Positions 1-16,900 of a stretch of DNA of 64,000 bases are shown here, piece after piece. Position numbers and translations under genes: made by a program. The notes under the pieces are model-generated. The model ran no database searches, had not been told where the DNA came from, and worked only from the letters and a program-made list of their open reading frames with translations. The stretch is from Asterochloris sp. CNOR1 (lineage: Eukaryota; Chlorophyta; Trebouxiophyceae; Trebouxiales; Trebouxiaceae), in NCBI GenBank assembly GCA_963969365.1, contig OZ017760.1, positions 434,001 to 498,000 of the forward strand. The letters are read 5' to 3'. The number at the start of each line of letters is the position of its first letter. Positions within the stretch are counted from its first letter, which is position 1.

Positions 1-2228
1 GCGACAAGCTTTTTGTGCTGGAGCTTTGCACGAAGGTGGGGTGCTGCTGAAGCAAACCTCCTGCAAATTTTTGAGTACATTGCTGCAACCACCAAGCCTG
101 CCTGATCTCCCAAGCCCTGTATTACAGGCTGGAGCTGCATTAGCAGTGACCATGCCACACAGCAAGCAGATGCCAGCGATGTGCTGCACAGCCTGTGTTG
201 ACATGTCACAAGGCCACCATAGGACAGACGTTGTTGGCCGAACTCCTGGCATGGTGCCAACACTTCTGCTCCTGGTTTCGCAGATGCGGAAGTTTGCTGT
301 CATCAACCGCGAGAGGGAGCAGAATTTTGGAAAGCTCATCCAGCAGTGGCTTGCAGGCATGCTGCCAGACATCCAGCTGCAACATCAGACACAAGGCGAA
401 AGGGTTTTTGACATCCAGCTGTTTGTCAAGGTAGGTGATTCTGCCTCCTGCTGGACGGCACCTGTCAGGTGCCATTGCTCATGCTGCAGTTCCGTCTTGG
501 GCACCTGAAGGGTGGGATGGCTACATTCAGGTGGAATATGTGTCCTTGTTGCAGGCTGCAGCGCTAGGGGGTCAGTGGCTGCAGGATCATGTCACCCTCG
601 TCTACATAGAAGTGAAGCGAGAGGCAGGATCTGGTGGCGATGCCCAGCAGGAGGGCATGGTGTACTATGCAAAAGACTGCCAGAGCCTGGCAGTGGCAGG
701 GACCAAGACCCTGCAGCCTGGATACTCCTCACTGTAAGCACAAGGGTGTCACTGCCATGTGCGTCTTGTTTGCAGGCGGTGCTGCAATCATTGTGCTTCT
801 TGGCATCTGCTAGCTGTGGGGCTGGCAAATGTCTGGCCCAGCCTGTTATTGCTGTGCAGCAGTTGTACATTGAGCCCTGTGAGGCTGTTCCCTGGCTCCT
901 AGGCAGACTAATCCCACAAGCAGGTGTGGTCCTGCTACAAGCCAGCTAAAGTGCTGACAACCACCCCCAACGCCTGATCTCCTTCTCCCTGCTCCCTGAT
1001 GTAGGTTGTCGGCCCCACTGTACAGGCTTTTGGCTTGTGCCTGACTGGATCGGGCACCATTGTGTGCGAGCCACTGACAGCTGCCATGGAGATGTTGCTC
1101 ATTCCACAACATGTACACCGCTTTGAGAAGCTTGTCAGCTTGTTTCGAGAGCTGCCTGTACTGGTGAGGGATGCCAGTGTCCTTTAAAGCCATGTAGCCT
1201 CCTTAGCTCCTGTGTATGCACTGCTTGTGGTGTGCAGTTGAGATTGGCACAGACCTAACTTTGCTGCTGAACAACAGCTTGATTTGTGGCAGCAGGGAGA
1301 GTCTAGCACTGAGCTTTCTGCTACCCAGCAGGTGGCTCAACTGCATGAGCACTATCGCACAATCGCTCAGCGTGACACCTCACCCAGGTTCCTGGGCATC
1401 AATGGTGCGCAGCTGCCCAGCCCCCTGTGGGACACAGAGAAGTGGGTGATGTGGAGCAGATTGGTGCTGGCAAGCTTGTCTTTTGGGCACACAGGCAGGA
1501 CCCAGCAGGGGGCCAGCAGGTGCTGGTCAAATTCACCCAGCGATATGGCAAAGCCACACACGAGGCTTGGGCAAAAGCAGGACTGGTGCCGCCCCTGGTG
1601 GGTCGAGCCCATTCAGTTGCCAGGTGGCTGGCAGCTATTCCAGATGGAGTATCTCCCTCGAGTCCTTGAGGAGGAGGTGTCAGGCTGGGTCACCTTAAGC
1701 TATCTGCTGAGCCCGTCCAAGGCCACAAAGCACCTCGAGAAGCTGCTGCCGCCCCCAGGGGACCGGCAGCTGCTGATCAATAGGGCGCAGCAGCTGCTCA
1801 ACGCAGCTCACAGCACACTGGTCAATGGCCGAAAGGCTGCTCATGGGGACGCTCGGCCAGACAACATCCTGGTCCTGATGCGCCAGGGGCAGATTGTGGA
1901 GCTCAAGCTGATTGATCTAGACTGGGCTGGCCTTGCTGGCAAAGATAAATACCCCACTCTGCTGAACACAGTGGCCATTCAGTGGTCGGACGGCGTAGCT
2001 GCGGGGCAGCCACTGGAGCAGGAACATGACATTGAGCTGCTCAACCTGCAGACTCATCCAGTAAGAGCCGCTGCCACCGTCAACTGGCGGCTCCTCACCA
2101 CACAGCCAGTAGCAGTCAGTGAAGCAATGGAAAGACTGCACTGTGCCAGAGTGATCTGTCTGAACCATCCTGTTAAAGCTTCTGCATGGTGTATAAGAAC
2201 ACCTGTAAATGTTCCTGCCAAGGAATAA
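1..2228 (+). CDS. Protein kinase-like domain protein, 5' end outside the window, two frame changes
   Basis: This is the 3' part of a multi-exon gene entering from the left edge. The kinase C-lobe is clear at about 1830-2040: a catalytic loop read as HGDARPDNILV and a metal-binding segment read as LIDLDWAG, as in kinase-like and aminoglycoside-phosphotransferase folds. The N-lobe (IGAGKLVFWAH, then VLVKFTQRYGKATHEAW) lies at about 1440-1600 in a different frame. Coding sense therefore moves one frame near 1441 and returns near 1605, the two shifts compensating. Likely upstream exons end at 429 (MRKFAVINREREQNFGKL...), cover about 561-735, and cover about 1006-1163 (VVGPTVQAFGLCLTGSG...). The stop is at 2226-2228. 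The substrate is unknown. It could be a decaying gene, contain sequence errors, or have an intron at about 1331-1434 that explains the first shift. Confidence 0.6.
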
Positions 2229-2255
2229 GACTTGAGTAGAGAAGTATTGCGCTTG

Positions 2256-2364
2256 TTACAGGGTGTCACATGGCCTGCAATAACATGACAGGTTGCAGGG
2301 TGTCACATAGCCTTGAAATTATGACAGGTTGCAGGGTGTTACATAGCCTGTGATATTATGACCT
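2256..2364. repeat. Three imperfect 36-37 bp tandem repeats between two genes
   Basis: Three copies begin at 2256, 2293 and 2329. Each starts TTRCAGGGTGTYACATRGCC and ends ATGACAGG or a variant. The array occupies most of the short gap between the kinase-like gene and the start of the PNGase-like gene, so it probably lies in the promoter or 5' leader of the latter. No function can be assigned. Confidence 0.85.
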
Positions 2365-2365
2365 G

Positions 2366-5300
2366 ATGGTCACGTCAACCATCAAAGTCGACATGCTTTT
2401 GGCTTTGGTAGTGCTTGCTATTGCAGCCACCCCATTGTCAGCCCTCATTCCAGGGGACTCTGCCCCAGGTGCAGTCTTCCCCCCAGACCAATCCAATGTG
2501 ATCAGGATGTGAAACAGCATCAGCCGTCTGCAGGGCTGTGTCTGCAGACCCTCAGTGGCCGGTTTGAGGTCAATGCTTCCACCACAGATCAGCTTCCCCT
2601 CCTGATCTATGTCTATCAGGGAAATGATGCTTCTTCCAGGTATCTGGCACTCTCACACTCAGAGGGTCAACCATACCATACGCCTTGCCTGCATTCTGAG
2701 TGCATAAATAATGCAACAATTGGCAAATCGAGTCAGGAGGTTTGCTGCCTCTGCACCACTGCAGGTTCATGTGGCAGGATGCAGCAGGTGTTCAGCAGTT
2801 TATTTCAGCAACACCAGAGCGGGCTCACTACCTCATGCTCAGCTACTCAGGCAAATTGATTTGGCAAGGGATCGCAATACTCTCTGTATCAACGCACCAT
2901 GCACAGCATCCTGTGGCAGCAAGCACTGCGCACAAACGTTGCCCCATGCGCCCCAGCAAAGACATTTGTTGCTGCACTCCCCGGAGAGAGCTGCATCATG
3001 GGACACATCCCAGCAAGCAACTGCCTGAGGACCTGACACAGCAGAGGCCTCCCCGGCCCTTGAAAGCATGAGCACCCCACATCTTGCCTGGCTGGCTCTG
3101 CAGATGATCCTGCGGGTGACGCTCACTACCTGCAGGAGCAGGTCCTGCACAACCTGCCCAAAACAGGGCAGGCTGCCACTGCACTGGATCGCATGCACTT
3201 TGCCATGGAGCCTGTCCCCCAGGGGTGGCTCTCAGAGCTGCTGGAGGCCTGGACCAGCCCCCGTAAGGTGGTGCACACAGCGGGTGAGACTTGCCCCAGA
3301 GGGGACATGCCGCTGTCCCAAGAGTGCGGGCTGCGTGAGTCCAAGGAGGAAGCAGCCTGGCTGTGCTGGTCGAGCATCATCTTCCCCTGCAGCAGACTTG
3401 AATACAACCCCCTCCAGTCTGAGCTGTGGGCTGTTGCAGCAGGGACAACAGGCTGAGGCTGTGCTGCAAGCAGTGAGGGCGTTTACTGGCTCAATGCTGC
3501 CATGCAGGCTGCAAGACCCTTCAGCACTGCATGGCATGTGTGAGAGGCTGCAGTGCCACTGACGACGCAAGGCTGCGGTGCATGCTGTGAGGATCTCTCA
3601 GGTCTCTATGACACAGCACGGCTGCTGTGCAGGTGTTGGCACTGGCAAGAACAGTCTTGGGGTGCCACACGACTGGCCTTGAGGGCTTGTATGCGCAGCC
3701 GCTGACTGACCATTTTTTGAGGCTGTCATGCAGGCAGTAGTAGCTTCAGCATCTGACTGTGCATATTGCCGAGTTCAAGCCTGCTGTGCTGTGGAACAGT
3801 CAAGGCTTTGAGTACCTGAATAGCGTCTCTGGGGAGCTGCTGCACGGCTGATTGCTTGTATAGCATTCACACGGTGCCAATCCTGGCCTGAGATGGGGGG
3901 CTAGCAGACCAAGGCTGCAGTCCAGAACACAATGTCATAAAGCTGTGACTGTCTGACCAACAGATGCAAAGCTGAGATGCAGGCAGCGAGGGCTTCGAAC
4001 GCCTGGACAGCGTGTATGGCTGGTTGCCCTGGCCTGAAATGGTCTTCCAGGGCCCTATACCCCTTCAGCTCTTCAAGGAGCCCTGCCACAATTCTGCTGC
4101 TGCTGCTGCTGGGTGCTCCCCTGGGAGCCTGCCCTGCCATAGCGACGTGGCGGGCGTTGTTGCTCTGGTGCTGCTGGAGCAGCCAGCTTCCAAACTTGGC
4201 GTTGGAGATGGCTGCTCCTTTGCAGCCATGATCTCCAATGCTCAGGTACGCCCCTGTGTATAGGGGAGGCCGTTGCAGATATACTTATGTGTGCTGCTGA
4301 TATGGGTCTCTACTGTGCACCATGGGGGACCAACCCCTGCCACTTTGACAACACATGCGCTCCTGCTAAGGTGCTGCTTGATGAGTCTTCCATGTGTGCG
4401 ACTTCATGGTGACCTGTCTTGACACCGGCAGGAGGTGCTTTCAAAACTTGCAGTACAACTGCATTGAACATGTCAGCAGTCTCTGCCTTCTGACTCGTGG
4501 GGCCTGCGCCAGTGATCTCTGCAGCAGTGCCTGGTGGCCATGTCACCTTCATTGATTCATCTGTTTGCTGTCCTGCAGGATCGCGGTGCTGCGGCTGTCA
4601 TCTTTGCAGCGGCGCCTGGGAGGGACATCGACTTGATCAACTGCACCTCACCTACCGAGTGCACGCTGCCCCTTACCATCCCAGCCACCATGATCACACA
4701 CAAGGCTGGCCAGAGCCTGCAGGTGCGGCATGCAGGTTGTCTTTGCCTGTGGAGGTAGTGGCTGTGTCGTTGTGGCGCCATAATCACCTTGAGGCTGGCC
4801 ATAGCCTCGGCTCCCTTTTTTGTTCTGCCTGTTGAACAGGCCAACTCAGTCACATACAAGGATGAAACACTGGTGATTGAGCACAGCGACGCACAAGGCT
4901 CTTAGGGCAGAGGCTGCAGTGGACTTTGAGTGGCAGGACAAAGGGGCCTTTAGTGCAGCTGCCTGCAAATACTTGTGCTTGGGCTTGGGAGGCAATGTTG
5001 AGGACAGCCTGGACTGCTTATGTCAAAGCTTGCATTGCAAATGTTTCCCCCAGCCACGGTCCCAAACTGTTGTCAGGGCCAAGGCATGGCCTTCATCAGG
5101 CATCGCTCATTCATTGCTAAGCCCAGCCTGCAGCGCACTTGGCAACTGCGCCCTCTGGCAGGGGTGGTTGCCTGTAGAGGTTTCCCTTGACAGAGCAGGC
5201 CTTTCTTGCTCGGCAGCAGGTGCGCAGCTTCATGACTGAGTCCCTACTGCTGTGCAGGCTGCCCTCCTGGCTCAGGGCCACCTCCAAGTGAGCTTTGAGG

Positions 5301-8300
5301 AGCAGCAAGTGCAAGGGTTCTATGCTGGCATCGATGAGAAGGGGCGGCTCTTTGAGATGGGCTGGACCAAGTGGCCTACGCTTATGCACCTGGCCTGGCA
5401 GGTGAGGGACACTTGACACTGCAGGTACGGTTTGTGCAGGCTGCATGCGTGAGACACACCGTCCAAGGCCATCGCCAAGCTCGGCCATGGGTACTGTGCA
5501 TGTACAGTATGCTGAGTCATGGCGCCCTTTTGGCATGAACCGGACATAGATTGTGCACCTTGCCTGGCACGTGAGCTCTGAATGCTCTGACCTCCAATTG
5601 TGACAATGTTTTGTGTGCCCCGCAGGCTCAATGGCAAGAGTATCTGCACCACCTCTACCACAATCGTAGCAGGCCGGCGCTGGAGGTACCTGTCTTCACA
5701 AAACAGGTGTGCATGTGCGACTACCTCCAGTGTGTGCACAGCCAGAGCGGTGCTGCAGTGCACTGCAAGGGGCGCCGACTTGTTGTCGCGCCATTGGAGC
5801 CCACATCAGCAGGCACGCTTCAGAAATGCCGGTCCTCACAAAGGAAGATCGCGGGGTGCACGCTTGCTGGCAAAGGAAAGAAAGAGCCCTGAAGGTCCCT
5901 GGGGCCAGCCATTCCAGTCCCATCTGGCCATTGCACATCTGTCTGCAGTTTATCTTGTCAGACGGGCTTGTCGCGTACCACTGAAGGCCAGATTGGCAGG
6001 CGTGCCTAGAGAGGGTTTGGTTCTTTAGAGGGCATCTGCCTGTTCTGCTGTGCCTGCACACCTTGAATGGTTTGCTGCAGAGCTCAGACAGCACATGGGC
6101 TGGCTAAAGGTGGAACCCATGATCCGTTGGAGGCTCCCTGCTCTGCCGGCACAGCCATATAGTGCCTGCTGTCACATGCCCTGCGCCGCAGCCCGGGTGT
6201 GCTTCAGTCCTGGGATTCCACCATGACGCTGCTGCTCATGTACACTCTGGCGACACAGCTTCCCATGTAATCTGTGTGGACGGGTGCAGAACCTGAGCGG
6301 CCCTGGGCTGACAACAACACTGGAGCTCCCTGCGGTGCACACCATGCAGTCCCACAACATACTGGAGCTCGACTTTCAGCTGGGCTGTCCCGGAACTGTA
6401 GATGCTGACTGGTGAGCCCTGAGGAACATGTCCAGCATTGCAGGGTCATGGCGCTTGCAGGCACGCTCAGCAGGCTGCTGACGGGCAGCTGCAGCCAGGT
6501 GTATGCGCAGCTGGCGAGCTGCAGAGGCCTGCACAGCCACAACAGCTTCAAGGAGGCGGCTAGCCTTGCTTTCCTTGAGCAAGGGTAGTGCAAAGGTGTT
6601 CTGCATGCCTATTTGCCTCCTGAACTGTGCACGGGGCAGGACCACGGTTCCCTCTTGCAGAGCACCTTGCTTCCGTCATCTGGGTAAGCCCACTCAGGTC
6701 GACTCTTTCCGCAATGCAGCCCCGTGTGGGACCACGTGGTGCAGCTGTTTGTCTGCTGCAATGACAGCAGCCCAGCCTGCCAGCCCTGCCAGGGGACCCC
6801 TTGGGCAGCCACACCAGATGTGGCAGGAAGCCACAGCCTCTCTCAACAAAGCAATGGAGCCAGTGTGGGAGCTCCCCTGTGTGGGCCAGAGCTGGGGCGC
6901 TGGATCACACCCTTCAGGTCTGCAGACCTGCTGTGAGCACTTCTAGGTGGACTTCAACATTGCACTTTTTGCTGTGTCATCCCTTGAGCGCAGTCTTCCA
7001 GGTTGCGGCAGTCCCTGGTGCCGGGGAGGGTGCTCATGATCAAAACTGGTGCTGACTGTCTGCTCTGTGTCAGCATAGTTGTATAAAGCACACTTGCACT
7101 GAGATCCTGCATAGAGGACACCGCAGCTGCCACCTAACACAAGCTTGGCTCATTGTGGCAGGCGGCACATCAGGCATTTGTTGACTTTTGAGCACCGCTG
7201 CTGCCTCACACAAGCTTGGCAGTATGATCATCTTGAGCTGGATGATACTGTGCGTGACTGCTGCCTGGCCTGACAGTCATACGCGGTTGCTGACAGGGGC
7301 TTGCCACAATGCTCTGCCGCTGCGCAACGACTGCTGGGTAGGCAACTGCTTTGCACTGCTCGTGCACATTGAGGAACTTTTGGCCAGGCATACCAGGCAG
7401 CATTGTAACATTGGCACCTGACTGAGAAAAGCCACCTCAACGGCTGCAGGCCTCCTGCAGAGGCTGCCACCGCTGCCTCCTGACACGAGCTGGACTCCAT
7501 GGCTTCAGGCGGCGCATCGGGCAGTGGCTGACAGACGTCACCCCACTGCTGCCCCTGCTGAGCAGCAGCAAGTGCACCTTCCACCTGCAGACTGTCTCAT
7601 GGGCCCTCACCTGGCAGCCCTCCCTCACCCTGCGCTTCCGCAACAGCACACATGCTGCCGTGGCCGCTGAGGGGGGTGGTGACTCTCAGCTTGGCGGCGA
7701 CCCAGTCAGCGATGCAGGCCTGGGGTTGAGGCCTGAGCCTGCCAACAGCACCCTGGGGGCTTCTGCACTACGCTCTGTGGCACAGAATGTGGCTGATGAG
7801 TGGGGCAAGGGCGGCTCCTCGGCCACAGCCCGGCGCCTGCAGAAAGCTGCCATCAGCAAGCTGCACCTGGAGCCTCCAGCCTCCTACACAGAGCCTGACA
7901 GCAAGGTGCCCCATGCACACAGCAGAAACACGTTGGTGGCCCTGTTCAAGGGGGGCACCTTCGACGCCTTCTACAATAGCCAGGGGAGGGAGGTGCAGCT
8001 GGATACCCCAAAGACCTACTCAGGCGCCCTCCTGGAGGCTGTCATCACAGGTCAGCTCCAGGTTACTCTAAGCTTGCCTCTTGCTGCCTGTCGCTGCTGA
8101 GCAGGAGCTTGTTTGATGTGCTGAGCCCAGCTGGCCCTGCTTTGTGGTCAGTGCCTTCTGACCTGGAGCCCTGGCCTGCTGTCTGCTTCATCCCTGTTGC
8201 TGCAGCACCTGCCAATGATATAAGGGGCATCATCTGCTGCCAGCCATCTCGATTGCACACCGTGCTGCAGGGCATGGCAGTGACGAGTTCCAGTGTGCCG

Positions 8301-8929
8301 AGTTTTGCCCGACTTCGCACCATTTCTTTGTGAATGGGGAAGAGTTCAAGCTGACTTTCAGCGAGGCAGGCACTCCATGGGGCTGTGCAAACCAGGCAAG
8401 CCCGGATGCAGTAGTGACACGTGTCAAGCAGATCTTTGCCTAGCCCAACCTCACTTGTGCTACTGACACTTCTTCCAGGTGCTGGCGGGCAGTGAGCCAA
8501 ATGAGCACGGCACCTGGCAATATGGTCGCGGTGGCTGGTGAGCTGGCGTCCACTGATAAATTAAGCAACTTTGGCCAGAGCCAACTGCAGGGAGCCCCAA
8601 AGATTAATTTAAGAGGCTCTGGCGTGCCCTGTTTCAGCTTGGTCCTGATCAGCAGTGGGCCTGAAGGCGCAGGCTCTGCAGCATCACATTGATGTAGCGC
8701 CCAGCTGCTGTGCAGGTGCGACGGCCAGCAGGTGAACCCCTGGGTGGTGGACATCAGCCATTCAATTGCCTCTATTGGTGAAATGAACAACATCAGCTAT
8801 GTGGGGCTCTTTGAGGGGCGCACACCAAACCCCTCTGCAGCACCTGGCTACGTGATGATGGAGGCCAGCTTGATCTGGTGTCACAGACATGATGCTGTTG
8901 CTGATAATAAGTCTATGTTGGGCCCCTGA
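2366..8929 (+). CDS. Secreted PNGase F-like glycoamidase with a protease-associated (PA) domain
   Basis: Probably removes N-linked glycans from glycoproteins in the secretory pathway or outside the cell. Fourteen exons: 2366-2497, 2548-2639, 2765-2850, 3104-3283, 3983-4245, 4579-4722, 5258-5401, 5626-5706, 6290-6411, 6720-6917, 7509-8050, 8271-8395, 8479-8537, 8716-8929. They give 793 aa, or 784 aa from the in-frame ATG at 2393, which would start directly with a signal peptide (MLLALVVLAIAATPLSA). A PA domain lies at about residues 215-300 (784-aa numbering). The rest resembles PNGase F: CPVWD at 406-410, LGRWITPF, GHGSDEFQCAEFCPTSHHF at about 653 onward, GTWQYGRGGWCDG and PWVVDIS. Asp410 and Glu663 match catalytic Asp60 and Glu206 of the Flavobacterium enzyme. 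The segment matching Glu118 (TETW) reads TVSW. A low-complexity insert fills much of exon 11. Introns 3 and 12 use GC donors. Confidence 0.85.
3795..3860 (+). repeat. Decayed copy of the 5' edge of PNGase-like exon 5 inside the preceding intron
   Basis: The copy contains GGCTTTGAGTACCTGAATAG, against GGCTTCGAACGCCTGGACAG in the exon just after 3983. That is 14 of 20 identical, and all six differences are transitions. It has no open frame consistent with the gene. Confidence 0.65.
5526..5585 (+). repeat. Decayed copy of the 3' edge of PNGase-like exon 7 with its donor site
   Basis: Exon 7 ends GCACCTGGCCTGGCAG followed by GTGAGG. The copy about 160 bp downstream reads GCACCTTGCCTGGCAC followed by GTGAGC. 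An in-frame stop (TAG) upstream in the copy shows it is not a second functional exon. Confidence 0.7.
7155..7222 (+). repeat. Decayed copy of the acceptor side of PNGase-like exon 11
   Basis: The copy has AGGCGGCACATCAGGCATTT, against AGGCGGCGCATCGGGCAGTG at the true exon start (7506 onward). Both are followed by a similar TTGAC/CTGAC segment. It lies about 345 bp upstream in the same intron. Confidence 0.7.
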
Positions 8930-9092
8930 TGGCATGTCCTGCTGTAACATCCTGCCTTACTGGAGCAGGGTGCATCCAGAGATGTTCAGTGGGACTTGCA
9001 AGGCAAGAGCTGAGCGCGCGGTTTGCGCTTCAGGTGAAGTCGTGTCAGGTAGGCTTCGAAAGACCCCCTGCCCTGCATAAGTGCAAAAGGCC

Positions 9093-13812
<4,720 letters not shown>

Positions 13813-13913
13813 GGCTTTCCTGTTGACGCTTTCCTTGACATTTGATCAATTTAATTGCTTCAGTCGCTTTCTTTCCCGCCCCTTTCCCTTTCTCGACAGA
13901 CGCTCTCACAGGC

Positions 13914-16900
13914 ATGGAAGTAGATGTGCTACAGACCCGTGCCAATCAACTGAGGCAGAGTCTGCGATGGAGCAAGGTGCCCTGAACTGCACAGGCCACT
14001 GTATACGCCCCTCCAGCGATCCAAAGGAGTCTACAGCTTGGCCCTGATTGTTTACAGGAGCTCACAAAGGAGGCATGCACAGTTCTGGACTCATATTGTG
14101 CCCAGGTAAATGTGCTGGACAACCTGTTGGCCCCTGTGGCCTCTAGGACGCTGGCACTCAGCCAGGCCCGGCAAAACATCAAGAAGGCACGGGAGAGGGC
14201 TGAGGAAGTGCTGGATCATCTGGACACCAGCCGCAAGGTGAGGGCTGGAGCTGCACCTTGGCTTGAGGGTCCTCGAAGGTCGTCACATAGGTAGAAGACT
14301 GAGCTCAGCAGCTGCGCAAGGCGTCGTCCTGCTGCATGGCGAGCTGGGGGCAGTAGTGTAGCAGTCTGCGTGATCAAAGACGGCTTGCTGCAAGCTTCTA
14401 AAGTGGGAAGTCAGCTGCAAGACGGCCAACCCCCGGGCTCCTGCTCCTGACAGGCACACACATGCACCACTGAGTGCCTCTCTCAGTGTCATTATATCTC
14501 AACTGGCAAGGATTGCGCTGGAGGCATGTCTTGATGCCCAGCAGATATCAGAAGAGCTGCAGTCCTGATGCGGAACACAGCATATTGCCCGCAGGTAGAG
14601 CCATGCATAATGCAAGGCCCCCAGGCAGACCTGCAAAGCTTCATGAAGGCTCTGGACCGCTTGGAGGCAGCCATCAGCTTCCTCCTGCAGCACAGGTCAG
14701 TCGCTGCGGGATGCAACGGCAGTGCTGTCACTGCAGTCTTGCCGGCAGCATCCAGGTTTTGAATTCCCCTACAAAGGATAATATGATCCAGCATATTGTG
14801 TAAAAGGCATCTTGAGCTGGCAAGACAATCCTCAGGGCTGTGTCTTATTGGCTACCCTGCATCCTCTCAGCCTGTAAAGCAACTGAGGCTCAGGATTGCC
14901 CTAGTTCATTATAGCATGGACATGTCAACTGATAAGCTGTGCCAAGATCATGCTGCATCAGGCTTCACCCTCATGCCATGTATGTGATAGGCTCCAGGAG
15001 GCGCTGAACCCCTGCCACCTGACTTTCTTGCACCCCAGTTGCCTCAATGCCCGTGCAGCAGTCTGGACACAGCGGCAAGTTCCTGCACTGCGCCACAGCG
15101 TCATGCCATCAAACTGTGCATGCACCCTCTTGGACCCTGTTTCTGTATATTTGCCCACAGACAGCAGAGAGAGACCTACATGAAACCCGCCACAGACGTG
15201 GGCAAGGTCGTGTACAGCTGTGCCAAGATTTATTACATTCCACAATTGTCTGATTCCCTGCAGCAGGCAAACATGGCACAGAAGCAGTGCTACCTGTGCA
15301 TGCACCCTTGCAGTGTCTTTCTGTCTGTACAGGAGCCTGAACACAGCCGAGAGCGCCCTCAAGTCAGCAACAGACCTGCGCAAGGACGCCATGCAGCTCT
15401 GCCTGGAAGACTTCATGTCTGGGGTGCGCGACCAGAGCGCCCTACCTGCGCAGCTGTTCACCCCTGGGCAGTCCTATGGGGCTGAGATGCAGCTGGAATG
15501 GCGCTCGCCACAGGCAGCTGCAGGTAAAGGTCCCAGCCTGCGCTATCAGCCAGTGTGTAGCACTAGTCATGCCTTGTTTGCCAGTTGTTGCCCGTGCAAT
15601 AGTGACGGCGCAGTGCTTCCCCCTGGGCAGCCCTACACGGCTGAGCTGCAACTGGAGAGGTGCTGGCCATAGGCGATTGCAGGGAAGCCAGGCCTGGAGC
15701 TTGTGTGCTGGTTGGCCGCCTCCTCCTGGCAGCGCCTGCAGGTCGGGGGGGGGGGGGGGGGGGGAGAGGCGAAGGGGGTGGGGCGAGGGGGGGCTCCTCA
15801 AAGTTGCAAAGGCTTGAGCCTGCAGGCACTTCCTGTATGCACAATAGAAGGGCACTTGCTGCCTGTAGACAGTGAGACGGCAAATGAGGGCGCCAGCATG
15901 GTTGGTGGGCCAGCCCCGGCTCCCGATAGGCAGCAGCGTCTGGAGGTGGTGCCTGCAGCCCAGCTGGTGCGCCTGCGCATGCTGGCAGAGGCCATGCTGC
16001 GCAGTGGGGACCATACCTGCTTCAAGGTGAGCTGTCTGCAACTGGCAATGTGCACAGCAGGTACCACACCTGCACACGCTGGCAGCGGCCATGTTGCGCA
16101 ATAATGGCTGCTTGAGTCTAATACAGGCATGTCCAGAGTACCTGCAGTGCTTCGTGAAGCTCTCCACAGGACTGCCTGTGCCCTGCATGTGCAATGGACC
16201 CCAGTATGGAGACCTCCAACATTGTGCCAGGCTTTCTTGTGTCTGTCCTGACTGCAGTGATGCTGAGTGCTACTCAGCTGATCTGCTGCAGGCCATTGTT
16301 GAGGTTCATGCGAAGCTGGTTGAGCAGCTGCAAGGCGCCATGCGGTCAAGTTGCACCGGCAGGTGTTGGCCCAACCATTGAAATGCCGTGTGCCGCGAAG
16401 TCAGTGGAGAGGTGCTGTACAATTGTTTCTGCAGACTTTAATGAGGTGTCCCTGGGCTACTCCCTTCTTGCAGGCCATCTATGAAGAGCCAAGCTGAGAC
16501 CATGTTGTTCTCACGGGCACCCTCAGCATGTACCTTGTGCTGCAGGCCTTCTGCGAGGTGCAGCGGGATCTGATTGAAAAGTGCCTGGCCCCCATGGGGG
16601 GCCAGAAGACGTTGGACGATGACTTTGCCAAGATGAGCTGGCCAGTTATGGAGGCCAAGATCAAGGGGTGGGTGGGGCGGCAGTGCTTGGGGAACTGATC
16701 CTGCTGCATCGCACAGTTTGGGCACCCAGACACAACATTGGTGGCATCACTCTTACGGGTAACCCATGGAGATTTCAGATAGCAGCTGCAGCTACATGCA
16801 GCACTGCAGCAGGGCGCCACAGGCTCGGCACTCAATCGTCACTTTTGCAGAACTCCTGACTGGCAGACCGCATGCTGTTCAGCTTCAGTCTCATGACTCC

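Noticed and set aside
1284-2228. Single 314-codon open frame as the complete kinase-like gene
   Set aside because: Its stretch at about 1441-1605 has no kinase-like sequence, whereas another frame there encodes an N-lobe. The frame is open partly by chance.
3700-3860. Extra exons of the PNGase-like gene
   Set aside because: The exon at 3104-3283 joins the one at 3983 in exact phase, leaving no room for them.
4835-4905. Possible exon (NSVTYKDETLVIEHSD) in the PNGase-like gene
   Set aside because: The PA-domain exon ending at 4722 continues directly in phase and in domain logic with the exon at 5258. This segment runs into a stop.
15442-16194. 250-codon minus-strand open frame
   Set aside because: It is antisense to Exo70 exons 4-5 and runs through the poly-G tract as a proline stretch, so it is a composition artefact.
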